The notes beneath the pieces are model-generated. The model made no database searches. It was given only the letters and a program-made list of their open reading frames with translations, and had not been told where the DNA came from. Below, piece after piece: positions 29,247 through 37,428 of a stretch of DNA of 64,000 nucleotides. The translations under genes and the position numbers were made by a program. Numbering within the stretch: the stretch's first letter is position 1; each line of letters starts with the position of its first letter. The stretch lies in contig NZ_QXJM01000016.1 in NCBI RefSeq assembly GCF_003570905.1, forward strand, positions 1-64,000, in the 5' to 3' direction. This stretch comes from Cohnella faecalis. GTDB taxonomy: Bacteria > Bacillota > Bacilli > Paenibacillales > Paenibacillaceae.

Positions 29247-29684
29247 ATGCGCACTACTTACATGGCCAAAGCGAACGAAGTCGAACGCAAATGGTATGTG
29301 ATCGACGCCGAAGGCAAAACGCTCGGACGTCTGGCAAGCGAAGCGGCATCGTTGATCCGCGGCAAACACAAAGCGGAGTTCACTCCACACGTCGACACGG
29401 GAGATTTCGTCGTTGTAATCAACGCCGAGAAGATCGTCCTGACCGGCAAAAAGCTTCAACAAAAGAAATACTACACGCACTCCCACTATCCGGGCGGTCT
29501 GAAAACGACGACAGCAGGCGACTTGCTGAACAAGTTCCCTGAGCGTCTGATCGAGTTCGCCGTACACGGCATGTTGCCGAAGAACAAGCTCGGCCACCAA
29601 CTCAAAACGAAGTTGAAAGTGTACGCCGGAGCAGAGCATCCTCATCAAGCCCAACAACCTGAAGTTTACGAACTTCGCGGATAA
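29247..29684 (+). CDS. rplM: 50S ribosomal protein L13
   Basis: L13 is an early assembly protein of the 50S subunit. The 145-residue product starts [20 protein letters not shown] and contains [32 protein letters not shown] and the C-terminal [17 protein letters not shown], all typical. AAGGAGG lies 7 bases before the ATG. It is transcribed with rpsI from the promoter at 29008 through a 210-base leader that may bind L13 itself. Confidence 0.97.
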   Translation: MRTTYMAKANEVERKWYVIDAEGKTLGRLASEAASLIRGKHKAEFTPHVDTGDFVVVINAEKIVLTGKKLQQKKYYTHSHYPGGLKTTTAGDLLNKFPERLIEFAVHGMLPKNKLGHQLKTKLKVYAGAEHPHQAQQPEVYELRG

Positions 29685-29704
29685 GAATAAGGGAGGACTT
29701 ACGA

Positions 29705-30097
29705 ATGGCACAAGTTCAATATATCGGAACGGGCCGCCGCAAGCACTCCGTCGCACGAGTTCGTCTCGTGCCGGGTGAAGGCCGCATCGTTATCAACCAA
29801 CGTGAAATCGACGAATATTTCGGCCTTGATACGCTGAAACTAATCGTCAAGCAACCGCTTGTCTTGACTGAGACGGGCAGCAAATACGACATCCTCGTAT
29901 TGACGCACGGCGGCGGAATGTCCGGTCAAGCCGGCGCAATCCGTCACGGAATTTCCCGCGCATTGCTCAAAGCGGACCCTGAATTGCGTCCGTCGTTGAA
30001 ACGCGCAGGCTTCCTGACTCGCGATCCGCGTATGAAAGAGCGTAAGAAATACGGTCTCAAAGCGGCTCGTCGCGCGCCTCAATTCTCGAAACGTTAA
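29705..30097 (+). CDS. rpsI: 30S ribosomal protein S9
   Basis: S9 reaches with its C-terminal tail into the P site. The 130-residue product starts [20 protein letters not shown] and ends [16 protein letters not shown]; the terminal KR contacts P-site tRNA in known structures. GGGAGG precedes the ATG, 20 bases after rplM. A terminator-like hairpin follows. Confidence 0.97.
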   Translation: MAQVQYIGTGRRKHSVARVRLVPGEGRIVINQREIDEYFGLDTLKLIVKQPLVLTETGSKYDILVLTHGGGMSGQAGAIRHGISRALLKADPELRPSLKRAGFLTRDPRMKERKKYGLKAARRAPQFSKR

Positions 30098-30111
30098 TCT
30101 CGCCGAACATG

Positions 30112-30155
30112 TCTTCTTCGCCGCAATCGCTGGCGGAGGAGGCATTTTCTTTTTC
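30112..30155 (+). terminator. Probable terminator after rpsI
   Basis: Stem of 11 bp between 30112-30122 (ending TTCGCC) and 30132-30142 (starting GGCGGA) with four G-T pairs, 9-base loop, followed by CATTTTCTTTTT. Weaker than the other terminators in the window. Confidence 0.6.
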
Positions 30156-30220
30156 GGGGAATACACTGGATTTGGCAGTCTTTTATGGGGCGAATGTCCG
30201 GTAAAACTTCGGAACAACGA

Positions 30221-30249
30221 TTGAACAACCTACCTGTAAAGCGTATAAT
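30221..30249 (+). promoter_or_regulatory. Sigma-A promoter of cysH-sat
   Basis: TTGAAC at 30221-30226, a 17-base spacer and a perfect TATAAT at 30244-30249. The transcript leader before cysH is about 60 bases and shows no S-box or T-box motif. Confidence 0.8.
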
Positions 30250-30315
30250 AGTACTAATTTCTTACGAGCTTACTTGGTTTTCGCAGATTCAACTGGATAA
30301 CTGGAGGGTCTTACG

Positions 30316-31008
30316 ATGAACTTGTTGGAGAAAGAAGCAATCATTCGGCAGAAGGCTGAGGAATTCGAGAACGCGTCTCCCGAGACGATTATCGAGTGGG
30401 CGGTTCAAACATTCCCGAACATTACATTTGCATGCAGCTTCGGAGCCGAAGACGTGGTTTTGGTAGACATGCTGCAGAAGATCAGTCCGAAGACGGACAT
30501 CTTCTATCTGGATACGGACTTCCACTTCAAAGAAACGTACGAAACCCGTGACCGTATGGTCGCTCATTACGGGCTGGAGTTCGTGCAAGTGAAGCCGAAG
30601 ATTACTCCGGAGGAGCAAGCGGCCGAGCATGGCGAAGAGATGTGGAAAAGCGATCCTAACGGCTGCTGCAACATCCGCAAAGTCGAGCCGCTTACGCGTA
30701 TTCTGTCGCAGTACGAGGCATGGATCACCGGTATTCGCCGCGATCAAGCGCCGACCCGCGCTAACGCGAAGAAAGTCGAATACGATACGAAGTTTGGTTT
30801 GGTTAAATTCAACCCTATCGCAGACTGGACATCCGAGCGCGTATGGGAGTATATCCGCGAGAACAATATCATCTACAACCCGCTGCACGACAATTACTAT
30901 CCGAGCATTGGCTGCGAGCATTGCACGCGCCAGGTTATGCCTGGCGAGGATCCTCGCGCGGGACGTTGGTCGGGCAACGAAAAAACCGAGTGCGGATTGC
31001 ACAAATAA
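30316..31008 (+). CDS. cysH: Phosphoadenylyl-/adenylyl-sulfate reductase
   Basis: Reduces activated sulfate to sulfite with thioredoxin. The 230-residue product has the PP-loop type fold start TFACSFGAEDVVLVDML, the pair C117-C118 in GCCNIRKVEPL, C200 and C203 in GCEHC, and the catalytic C226 in ECGLHK. The CC and CxxC pairs bind a [4Fe-4S] cluster and are the mark of enzymes that can use APS; many Firmicute members reduce both APS and PAPS. CTGGAGGG precedes the ATG. Next to sat, with no APS kinase gene in the window, direct APS reduction is the likely route (inference). Confidence 0.93.
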   Translation: MNLLEKEAIIRQKAEEFENASPETIIEWAVQTFPNITFACSFGAEDVVLVDMLQKISPKTDIFYLDTDFHFKETYETRDRMVAHYGLEFVQVKPKITPEEQAAEHGEEMWKSDPNGCCNIRKVEPLTRILSQYEAWITGIRRDQAPTRANAKKVEYDTKFGLVKFNPIADWTSERVWEYIRENNIIYNPLHDNYYPSIGCEHCTRQVMPGEDPRAGRWSGNEKTECGLHK

Positions 31009-31050
31009 AGATTTCACACACCAGCAAAGTTTAAAGGAGCTACTCAAATA

Positions 31051-32229
31051 ATGAGCGCAATTTTGCCGCATGGCGGAACATTGATTAACCGAGTTGCCGA
31101 AGGCGCGGAACGAGAGAAGCTTCTGTCCGAAGCTGCGGCACTGACAGCCATTCCCGTTAATGCGTGGACGATATCGGATCTGGATCTGATCGGCGTAGGC
31201 GCTTTCAGCCCGTTGACCGGCTTCATGAACAAGCAGGATTACGATTCGGTCGTGAACGACATGCGTCTTTCGAACGGTCTCGTATGGAGCATTCCGATTA
31301 CGCTGGCGATCACTTCCGATCAGGCCTCGCAGCTGTCTGTCGGTCAGCGCGCCGCGCTGGTCGGTGAAAAAGACGGAATCGTGTACGGCACGATCGATAT
31401 CGACAGCATCTATAAGGTCGACAAGAAGCACGAAGCGGTGCAAGTGTTCAAAACCAACGATATAGAGCATCCAGGCGTCGTGAAGCTGTTCGATCGTCCG
31501 GATACTTACGTAGGCGGCTCGATCCGCGTGCTGAACCGTCCCGTACCGGAGAAGTTCAACGAGTACTATTTTACGCCGGAGCAAACCCGCCAAATCTTCG
31601 CCGAGAAAGGCTGGAGAACGGTCGTTGGCTTCCAGACCCGCAATCCGGTTCACCGGGCTCACGAGTATATTCAGAAGGCCGCTATGGAGATCGTAGACGC
31701 TCTCTTCTTGAATCCGCTCGTCGGCGAGACGAAATCGGACGATGTTCCTGCCAACGTACGAATGAAAAGCTACGTCGCTCTGCTTAAGAACTATTATCCG
31801 GAAGACAGAGTATTCCTCGGAGTGTTCCCGGCAGCGATGCGCTATGCAGGGCCTCGTGAAGCGATCTTCCATGCGATGGTTCGCAAAAATTACGGCTGTA
31901 CCCACTTTATCGTGGGCCGAGACCATGCGGGCGTAGGCGATTACTACGGCACCTACGAGGCGCAGGATCTGCTTCGTTCCTTCCCGGTTGAAGAGCTCGG
32001 CATCACGCCATTGTACTTTGAACACAGCTTCTTCTGCACGAAATGCGGCAATATGGCTTCGAGCAAAACTTGCCCGCATGGCAAGGAGCATCACCTGACA
32101 TTGTCGGGTACGAAGGTTCGCGCGCTTCTGCGCGAAGGAACTTGCCCGCCGCCGGAATTTTCTCGTCCGGAAGTTGCTGAAATTCTGATCGATGGCATGG
32201 CTGAAGCAAGCAAGACGTACGCTATATAA
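31051..32229 (+). CDS. sat: Sulfate adenylyltransferase (ATP sulfurylase)
   Basis: Makes APS and pyrophosphate from sulfate and ATP, the first step of sulfate assimilation. The 392-residue product has the active-site [10 protein letters not shown] (195-204), GRDHAG (289-294) and a metal-binding-like segment with C329, C332 and C341 (CTKCG and CPHG), as in Bacillus-type Sat. AAAGGAG lies upstream of ATG 31051. It follows cysH after 42 bases and is probably the last gene of the pair; the strong hairpin after it may act as a terminator. Confidence 0.95.
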   Translation: MSAILPHGGTLINRVAEGAEREKLLSEAAALTAIPVNAWTISDLDLIGVGAFSPLTGFMNKQDYDSVVNDMRLSNGLVWSIPITLAITSDQASQLSVGQRAALVGEKDGIVYGTIDIDSIYKVDKKHEAVQVFKTNDIEHPGVVKLFDRPDTYVGGSIRVLNRPVPEKFNEYYFTPEQTRQIFAEKGWRTVVGFQTRNPVHRAHEYIQKAAMEIVDALFLNPLVGETKSDDVPANVRMKSYVALLKNYYPEDRVFLGVFPAAMRYAGPREAIFHAMVRKNYGCTHFIVGRDHAGVGDYYGTYEAQDLLRSFPVEELGITPLYFEHSFFCTKCGNMASSKTCPHGKEHHLTLSGTKVRALLREGTCPPPEFSRPEVAEILIDGMAEASKTYAI

Positions 32230-32242
32230 GCTGGCATAAATG

Positions 32243-32291
32243 TCCACCTTGTCCCATATGATGTAGGGAACTTTCCCTGGGACGGGGTGGA
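32243..32291 (+). promoter_or_regulatory. Hairpin enclosing the cwlD ribosome binding site
   Basis: A 13-bp stem, TCCACCTTGTCCC (32243-32255) with GGGACGGGGTGGA (32279-32291), two G-T pairs, and an inner GGGA/TCCC helix in the loop. The right arm contains GGGGTGG, the only ribosome binding site for the TTG start of cwlD at 32297. The sequence after it is ATTTTATTGTTT, so it could also serve as a weak terminator for sat. Either way it should limit cwlD expression from read-through transcripts. Confidence 0.7.
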
Positions 32292-32296
32292 TTTTA

Positions 32297-33088
32297 TTGT
32301 TTGGACAAAGAGCGAGAAAGCGAATCGGCATGCTGAGCGTACATCGGCGGTTCGTGGTATGGATGACCCGGCGGGGTTGGATCCGTCTGACCGTGGCCGC
32401 TGGATTGATGCTGTTGACGACGGTCGTCTTTTTCACGGAAATTCCTACAGCCCGAACTTGGACGCACTGGACGCATCCGATGTCGGGCATCGTCATCGCG
32501 CTCGATGCCGGTCACGGCGGGGCGGACGGAGGCGCGGTAAGCAAGGACGGAATTATCGAAAAGGACATCAACATGGCCATCGTTCTTCATCTGAGGGACT
32601 ACTTGCAGCAAGCTGGCGCTCTCGTGCTGCTCACGCGCGAAGGCGATCACGATCTGGCTTTGCCGGACACGAAGGGCCATTCAAGGCGCAAAACCGAGGA
32701 TTTGATCGAGCGGGCGGAAAAAGTGCAAGAACAAAGAGCGGATTTGACAATAAGCGTACATATGAACAGTATTCCATCGCCAAAATGGTCGGGAGCCCAG
32801 ACGTTCTACCATCCAAGGAACCCGGAGAGCAAACGTCTTGCCGCCGATATTCAAGCGGAAATTCGGGAAGCGCTCGGCAACACCGACCGGGTAGCGAAGC
32901 AAGCCGACAAGACGGTTTACTTGCTGAAGACGCTGGAGATGCCGACCGCTCTAGTGGAGGTCGGATTTTTGTCCCATCCGGAAGAGTCAAGGCTGCTTGC
33001 CGACGAAGAGTACCAGAGGAAGGTGGCGGCTTCCATCTACCGAGGCATTCTGAGGTTTAACTCCGGCAGCGGAGAAAGGGCAAAGTAA
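32297..33088 (+). CDS. cwlD: Spore cortex N-acetylmuramoyl-L-alanine amidase CwlD
   Basis: CwlD removes the peptide from muramic acid in the spore cortex; PdaA then makes muramic-delta-lactam, which marks the cortex for germination enzymes. The 263-residue product has one N-terminal membrane anchor (about residues 29-48) and an Amidase_3 domain with zinc ligands H73 (DAGHGG), E88 (IEKD) and H155 (SVHMNS) and the catalytic E221 (VEVGFLSHPEE). The TTG start at 32297 follows GGGGTGG. The downstream gene order cwlD-salA-gerD-kbaA-pdaB is the same as in Bacillus subtilis, which supports the name. Confidence 0.93.
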   Translation: MFGQRARKRIGMLSVHRRFVVWMTRRGWIRLTVAAGLMLLTTVVFFTEIPTARTWTHWTHPMSGIVIALDAGHGGADGGAVSKDGIIEKDINMAIVLHLRDYLQQAGALVLLTREGDHDLALPDTKGHSRRKTEDLIERAEKVQEQRADLTISVHMNSIPSPKWSGAQTFYHPRNPESKRLAADIQAEIREALGNTDRVAKQADKTVYLLKTLEMPTALVEVGFLSHPEESRLLADEEYQRKVAASIYRGILRFNSGSGERAK

Positions 33089-33095
33089 CGAGCTG

Positions 33096-33104
33096 TGCTA
33101 TAAT
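33096..33104 (+). promoter_or_regulatory. Candidate extended -10 promoter for the Mrp-like gene
   Basis: TGCTATAAT at 33096-33104 is an extended -10 element (TGn-TATAAT) just after the cwlD stop and about 50 bases before the next start. No -35 box is evident. Confidence 0.5.
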
Positions 33105-33150
33105 ACGGATGGACAGGATATTGGCAAAGGCTACAGTGGAGGTCAATCAG

Positions 33151-34281
33151 ATGCTGACTAGAGAAATCGTGTTGGAAAGCTTGCAGACGATATCGGAGCC
33201 AACGCTTCGCCGACCGTTAACCGAACTCGGTCTAGTCCGCGATATCGTCGTGAGGGATGGTTCCGTATCTTTGACTATCGTTATTCATCCGGATAGCGAA
33301 GCGGCTCGATCCGCCATAGAGAAGGAAGTAACCGACTCGCTGGCCCGAATCGAATCTTCCGGTACACCTCATATCCGATACCGCATTATGACCGAGCATG
33401 AACGCTCGGAAGCGGCAATCAAGCTCGAGACGGCTGCTGAGCCGACTGTACAGCCCTCTGAGCCTGCTGAGAAGGCAGCGCCGATTAAGGGGCATGGGGC
33501 GGGCTTGGAGCGCGGGACGCTGCTTAGCAAGGAGAGCGGAGTCGAGTTCATTGCAATCGCCAGCGGCAAGGGCGGCGTCGGCAAGTCGACGGTCACCGTC
33601 AATCTCGCCGTAGCGCTCGCGCGGCGCGGCAAGAGGGTAGGCTTGATCGATGCGGATATTTACGGCTTTAGCGTTCCGGACATGATGGGCATCGAAGAAC
33701 GTCCCGAGCAGGCGGGGGAGAAGATCATCCCCATCGAGCGATACGGCGTCAAGGTCATGTCGATGGGCTTCTTCGTAGAAGGCAACAGCCCGGTCGTATG
33801 GCGCGGTCCCATGCTAGGCAAGATGCTTCGCAACTTCTTCGCGGAGATCGAGTGGGGCGAGCTGGATTATTTGCTGCTGGATTTGCCGCCGGGAACGGGA
33901 GACGTCGCGCTGGACGTTCATCAGATGATTCCGCAAAGCAAGGAAATCATCGTCACTACCCCGCATGCGACAGCTGCATTCGTAGCGGCCAGAGCAGGCT
34001 CGATGGCTATTCGCACGGAGCATGAAATACTGGGCGTCGTGGAGAATATGTCGTATTACGAGAACAAAGACGGCGAGAAGGATTACGTCTTCGGCCGCGG
34101 AGGCGGAGGGAAGCTGGCGGAGACGCTGAACACGGATCTGCTCGCGCAGTTCGCGCTAGGAGCGCCGAACAATCATCCTTCCGAGCCAGACTACTCTCCA
34201 TCCGTCTACAAAGCGGACTCGCAGACGGGACGCGAATATTTGGCGCTGGCGGATGCAGTTATCCGCAAGTGCGGGAAATAA
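33151..34281 (+). CDS. salA: Mrp/NBP35-family P-loop ATPase (SalA-like)
   Basis: A 376-residue ParA/MinD-type ATPase with an N-terminal MIP18-like domain (about 1-80), a linker and the deviant Walker A SGKGGVGKST (138-147). DADIYGFSVPDMMG and LLLDLPPGTGDVALD are typical of the ApbC/Mrp family. The C-terminal CxxC used by iron-sulfur carriers is absent: VVENMSYYENKDGEKDYVFG has no cysteines. That agrees with SalA of Bacillus, a regulator, rather than a cluster-transfer protein. Start ATG 33151 lies 8 bases after GGAGG; longer readings from 33109 lack a binding site. Position after cwlD and before gerD matches Bacillus. Confidence 0.88.
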   Translation: MLTREIVLESLQTISEPTLRRPLTELGLVRDIVVRDGSVSLTIVIHPDSEAARSAIEKEVTDSLARIESSGTPHIRYRIMTEHERSEAAIKLETAAEPTVQPSEPAEKAAPIKGHGAGLERGTLLSKESGVEFIAIASGKGGVGKSTVTVNLAVALARRGKRVGLIDADIYGFSVPDMMGIEERPEQAGEKIIPIERYGVKVMSMGFFVEGNSPVVWRGPMLGKMLRNFFAEIEWGELDYLLLDLPPGTGDVALDVHQMIPQSKEIIVTTPHATAAFVAARAGSMAIRTEHEILGVVENMSYYENKDGEKDYVFGRGGGGKLAETLNTDLLAQFALGAPNNHPSEPDYSPSVYKADSQTGREYLALADAVIRKCGK

Positions 34282-34283
34282 CG

Positions 34284-34322
34284 AACGAAAGCGGAACCTT
34301 TGCGGGTTCCGCTTTCGTTTGT
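34284..34322. terminator. Bidirectional terminator between salA and gerD
   Basis: Perfect 15-bp stem AACGAAAGCGGAACC (34284-34298) with GGTTCCGCTTTCGTT (34305-34319), 6-base loop, T run on the plus strand and A run on the other side, serving the two convergent genes. Confidence 0.92.
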
Positions 34323-34332
34323 ACATTGCGGC

Positions 34333-35001
34333 TCAACCGCCGCTGCTTCCGCCGCTATCGTTGGATTTTCCGCCTTCGCCTTCTTGCCCGCCTTCTTTTT
34401 TACCCGATTCCTTCGCGGTTGGAGTTAATTCTTCTTTCACAACGGTTTGCAGCAGCTTCATAATCTCAAGCTTGAACAGAGGGTTCTGGATCGACTCGGA
34501 TACGGAAGCTTGAATCTGCTTGCGGTATTCGGTCGATTTCATCGCGTCGAACAGGATGCGTTGCATTTCCGGGGTCTTGAACGTTGAGACGAGCTCGCTT
34601 TGGTAAGTCGGATCCTTCATCAAATCCTTATGGATCTGCTTGTTGTCGCTGCTGACCGCTTTGGCGAATTCGCCGGCGAATTTCGGATTTTTCATAATAG
34701 TCTCGAGCACCTTGCTGTAATCGGGCGACGTTAGAATGTCTTTGACGGCGATTCGGACCTGTTCTTGATCTTGGACGGTCAGACCTTTCATATGCAGCGT
34801 GCTTTCTCCGTACTGCGCGGATTGCGCTTTTTCGAGCGCTTGCTGAGCTTCCTGAGAGCCGAGAATATCGATAACCATGGATTTGACTTCTTTGTAGCTC
34901 ATCTGATTGTCGCCGCTTCCTGACGATTCGGGACCGCAGGACACAAGCGTGAAGGTTAACCCGATGACGGCGCCGAGCGCAGGCAACCGATAACGACGCA
35001 T
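34333..35001 (-). CDS. gerD: Spore germination lipoprotein GerD
   Basis: GerD is an inner spore-membrane lipoprotein that clusters the germinant receptors. The 222-residue product has a lipoprotein signal ending in LVSC with C22 as the lipidated residue. An alpha-helical core follows (for example VKDILTSPDYSKVLETIMKN), then a low-complexity tail rich in K, E, G and S. The genomic place between salA and kbaA fits gerD of Bacillus. A sigma-G-like promoter lies upstream. Confidence 0.9.
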   Translation of the reverse strand: MRRYRLPALGAVIGLTFTLVSCGPESSGSGDNQMSYKEVKSMVIDILGSQEAQQALEKAQSAQYGESTLHMKGLTVQDQEQVRIAVKDILTSPDYSKVLETIMKNPKFAGEFAKAVSSDNKQIHKDLMKDPTYQSELVSTFKTPEMQRILFDAMKSTEYRKQIQASVSESIQNPLFKLEIMKLLQTVVKEELTPTAKESGKKEGGQEGEGGKSNDSGGSSGG

Positions 35002-35035
35002 ACCGACCTTCTCCCTTCTATGGGGATGATGGATG

Positions 35036-35065
35036 TAGTATGCGACGCGACAGGGCGGAATATAA
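35036..35065 (-). promoter_or_regulatory. Candidate sigma-G promoter of gerD
   Basis: On the minus strand TTATA (35065-35061), an 18-base spacer and CATACTA (35042-35036). CATACTA matches the sigma-G -10 consensus; the -35 matches only in its ATA part. gerD is forespore-expressed in Bacillus, which supports the reading. Confidence 0.55.
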
Positions 35066-35137
35066 GGGGGCGATTCATGGCTTTTTGGCTGTATCGTTGG
35101 TAAAATGGAGAGGAAATGACAGAGGAGGCGTCAAGAC

Positions 35138-35749
35138 TTGAATTTGCGAAAATGGATGAGGTTATTCGGTTTGACGATTTTGACCGGAGGCTTGGTGACG
35201 ACCGTGGCTGGCGTCATTATGGTGCTCATGGATCCGGAATTCCGCAATATTGAGGCGGATGGCTGGTTGTTTAACATTGTCATGATGGCATTGAGCGGTT
35301 TGGCTCTAGGAGCTTTCGCGCATATGGGCTTTTTCGCGTATTTGACGCTGAACTACATAGCTCGAAGCATTTTCAAACGGCCTTATTTATGGGTAACGTT
35401 CCAAGGATTCGTAACGGTCTTTGTACTTGTCGAGATCATGATCAATTTGTACGACACGAATTTTCCGCAAGCGACCTTCTGGTTGCTGCCGCTCGTACTC
35501 GTCGCGCTGGCCGCGATCGTGGGATGGTTTAAAGTGAGGGAAACTTCCCGCGGAGCCTGGATTCCCTCGTTTTTCTTCATGGTCACGATCACGGTGCTCG
35601 AGGCGAATCCGGGCTTCAAGTCGGGAAGTCTCTCTTCGCTGGTCTACATGCTTCTTCCGTTGTTCATATGCAACACTTACCAAATCATGCAGCTGCACCG
35701 GTTGCTGGGAACACCCGCCGAGAAGGAGCGGACCCTGCAAGCCAATTGA
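35138..35749 (+). CDS. kbaA: KinB-signalling pathway activation protein KbaA
   Basis: An integral membrane protein that in Bacillus activates the KinB branch of the sporulation phosphorelay. The 203-residue product has about six membrane segments, among them LTILTGGLVTTVAGVIMVLM and FWLLPLVLVALAAIVGWF, and the motif LEANPGFKSGSLSSLVYMLL. Start TTG 35138 follows GAGGAGG. It is divergent from gerD and convergent with pdaB; the stop codons of kbaA and pdaB are adjacent (35749/35750). Identification rests on size, topology and conserved gene order. Confidence 0.85.
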   Translation: MNLRKWMRLFGLTILTGGLVTTVAGVIMVLMDPEFRNIEADGWLFNIVMMALSGLALGAFAHMGFFAYLTLNYIARSIFKRPYLWVTFQGFVTVFVLVEIMINLYDTNFPQATFWLLPLVLVALAAIVGWFKVRETSRGAWIPSFFFMVTITVLEANPGFKSGSLSSLVYMLLPLFICNTYQIMQLHRLLGTPAEKERTLQAN

Positions 35750-36541
35750 TCAAGTCGTAGGGAGCTCGTTCCATGTCGTACGGTCCTGCACCGTGTTTCC
35801 CTTCGTCTCCGCTTGACCGAGCAGCTGCGATACCGTTACGAATTCGTAGCCTTTGGCCCGCAATTGGTCGATAATGATCGGAAGCGCTTCATGCGTTTGC
35901 TTGCAGGAGTCGCTGGCGTGCAGAAGGATGATATCGCCCGGGTGAGCTCGCGTGACGACTCGTTGGACAATATTGTCTACGCCGGGATTTTTCCAATCGA
36001 GCGAGTCGGTATCCCATTGAATGACTTTGTAATTGAGACCTTCGGCGATCCGCAGCACCCGTTTGTCGAAGTCTCCGTTCGGCATCCGGATTAGATTGGG
36101 GCCTTTGCCCGTCATTTCCGTGAGCACGCCGTGGGCCGTCGAGATCTGATTGCGAATTTCGTCGTCGCCAAGCTGGCTGTAATTGACGTGCTTATGGCCG
36201 TGACTGCCGATTTCATAGCCGGAATCGGCGATTCTTTTGACAATATCGGGATGCGTCTTGCTCCATGGAGACGAGAGGAAGAAGGTTACATTTTGCACGC
36301 CTTTGTTTTTCAGAATGTCCAAAATCGGGTCTGCTCGTTTTTCACCCCAGCTGATGTCGAACGTAATGGCAACGACTTTTCGTTCCGTCGGCACGCTGTA
36401 TACAGCGGCAGGCGGATGAGGAGCGAATACGCTGATGTTTTCTTTTTCCACCCAGATAATTCCGGCTGACAGCAAGACGGCTGCGGTTAAAAAAAACAGC
36501 CTGCGAATGTGACGTGCATTCCATACGATAAAAAAGTTCAT
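35750..36541 (-). CDS. pdaB: Polysaccharide deacetylase-family sporulation protein PdaB
   Basis: PdaB is needed to keep spores viable late in sporulation. The 263-residue product has one N-terminal membrane anchor (about 14-30) and a NodB-type domain. Motif 1 reads TFDISWG (D62); the second aspartate of the usual TFDD is missing, which as I recall is a feature of PdaB. Motif 2 is SHGHKH (H114, H118), motif 3 RMPNGDFD and the C-terminal motif ILLHASDS. True deacetylase activity is uncertain because of the altered motif 1. It runs opposite to kbaA with adjacent stops. Confidence 0.9.
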   Translation of the reverse strand: MNFFIVWNARHIRRLFFLTAAVLLSAGIIWVEKENISVFAPHPPAAVYSVPTERKVVAITFDISWGEKRADPILDILKNKGVQNVTFFLSSPWSKTHPDIVKRIADSGYEIGSHGHKHVNYSQLGDDEIRNQISTAHGVLTEMTGKGPNLIRMPNGDFDKRVLRIAEGLNYKVIQWDTDSLDWKNPGVDNIVQRVVTRAHPGDIILLHASDSCKQTHEALPIIIDQLRAKGYEFVTVSQLLGQAETKGNTVQDRTTWNELPTT

Positions 36542-36652
36542 GGGTATCGAAAGGCTCCTTTCCGGTCATGTGGGACGCGCCCAAGGCTTGGCTACTAACC
36601 AATGTATGCTTGACCGAGGCAGTTATTCATGAATGGAACAGGAGAGATTGGG

Positions 36653-37261
36653 ATGTTTTCTCGCGTGGCGCTTCTTCGATCATGGAAGGAAATTCGGCCG
36701 TATTTTATTTTCTCCATTATTTTGTTTTTTGCGGGAACGGTGGCCGGCGGATCGCCTAATGCGGCCAGCGGATGGCTGGAAGCGCAATTGAACGGCATTT
36801 CTGTCATTGCCGAAACGGCGGCAAAATCTGATAATCCCCGGCTCGCGCTCTTTTTGTTAATTGCTTTCAACAATGTTATAAAAGCGATCATTGTCATGTG
36901 TGTGGGCATATTCGGCGGTATACTGCCTGTCATTATGCTTGTGGCAAACGGGATGATTATGGGCTACCTGCTCGTCGATCAATCCGAACGCGGGTATAAC
37001 ATGTTCCTTATTATCGTGAAGGGAATACTTCCACATGGAATTTTGGAGCTGCCTGCGATTTTTTTGGCTTGCGCTTTCGGGATACGGTTCGGCTTGACTT
37101 TCGCGAGAGGGATCGGCAGAAGCGCGATCGGAAAGGAACGGCCGTGGCAGCCTTTTGTTAATACCGCCGCCGGGTCGGTGCCTGCTCTGGTCTTCGTAAC
37201 AGGCACGCTTATTGCGGCCGCGTTGATTGAGAGCACTTTTACTTTTTGGTTAATGAAATAA
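36653..37261 (+). CDS. SpoIIM-family membrane protein
   Basis: A hydrophobic protein of about 202 residues with five or so membrane segments, including IAFNNVIKAIIVMCVGIFGG and LVFVTGTLIAAALIESTF. The motif KGILPHGILELPAIFLACAF is typical of the SpoIIM/DUF95 family, whose founder works in septal peptidoglycan hydrolysis and engulfment. Start ATG 36653 lies 6 bases after AGGAGAG; an upstream in-frame ATG at 36629 has a poorer site. It is divergent from pdaB. Whether it is SpoIIM itself or a paralogue cannot be decided from sequence alone. Confidence 0.75.
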   Translation: MFSRVALLRSWKEIRPYFIFSIILFFAGTVAGGSPNAASGWLEAQLNGISVIAETAAKSDNPRLALFLLIAFNNVIKAIIVMCVGIFGGILPVIMLVANGMIMGYLLVDQSERGYNMFLIIVKGILPHGILELPAIFLACAFGIRFGLTFARGIGRSAIGKERPWQPFVNTAAGSVPALVFVTGTLIAAALIESTFTFWLMK

Positions 37262-37270
37262 TGAGCGGTC

Positions 37271-37293
37271 AGGAGCCTTAGGGCTCCTTTTTT
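37271..37293 (+). terminator. Intrinsic terminator
   Basis: AGGAGCC (37271-37277) with GGCTCCT (37282-37288), 4-base loop, then TTTTT. It closes the SpoIIM-like gene. Confidence 0.85.
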
Positions 37294-37338
37294 GTTTCGG
37301 AGAAAGGAAGAAAGCGGATCATAAAAAGGGAGGATTTG

Positions 37339-37425
37339 GTGAATAACAGTAAAACGCGCCGAAGCGGGATCCAATCATCTCGTTCGGGCGGTTTATTCGC
37401 AAAGGATGACAGGAGGCCGTTATAG
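37339..37425 (+). CDS. Possible 28-residue arginine-rich peptide
   Basis: GTG 37339 follows GGGAGG at 5 bases and opens a frame of 28 codons (VNNSKTRRSGIQSSRSGGLF then AKDDRRPL) ending in TAG at 37423. The peptide is hydrophilic and basic. It stops four bases before the next ATG and contains that gene's AGGAGG, so it could be a coupled leader peptide. No homologue is known to me. Confidence 0.35.
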   Translation: MNNSKTRRSGIQSSRSGGLFAKDDRRPL

Positions 37426-37428
37426 TCG

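Noticed and set aside
30289-32496. 735-codon open frame opposite cysH and sat
   Set aside because: Both plus-strand genes are conserved over their whole length; the minus frame has no domain or ribosome binding site and is a codon-bias shadow.
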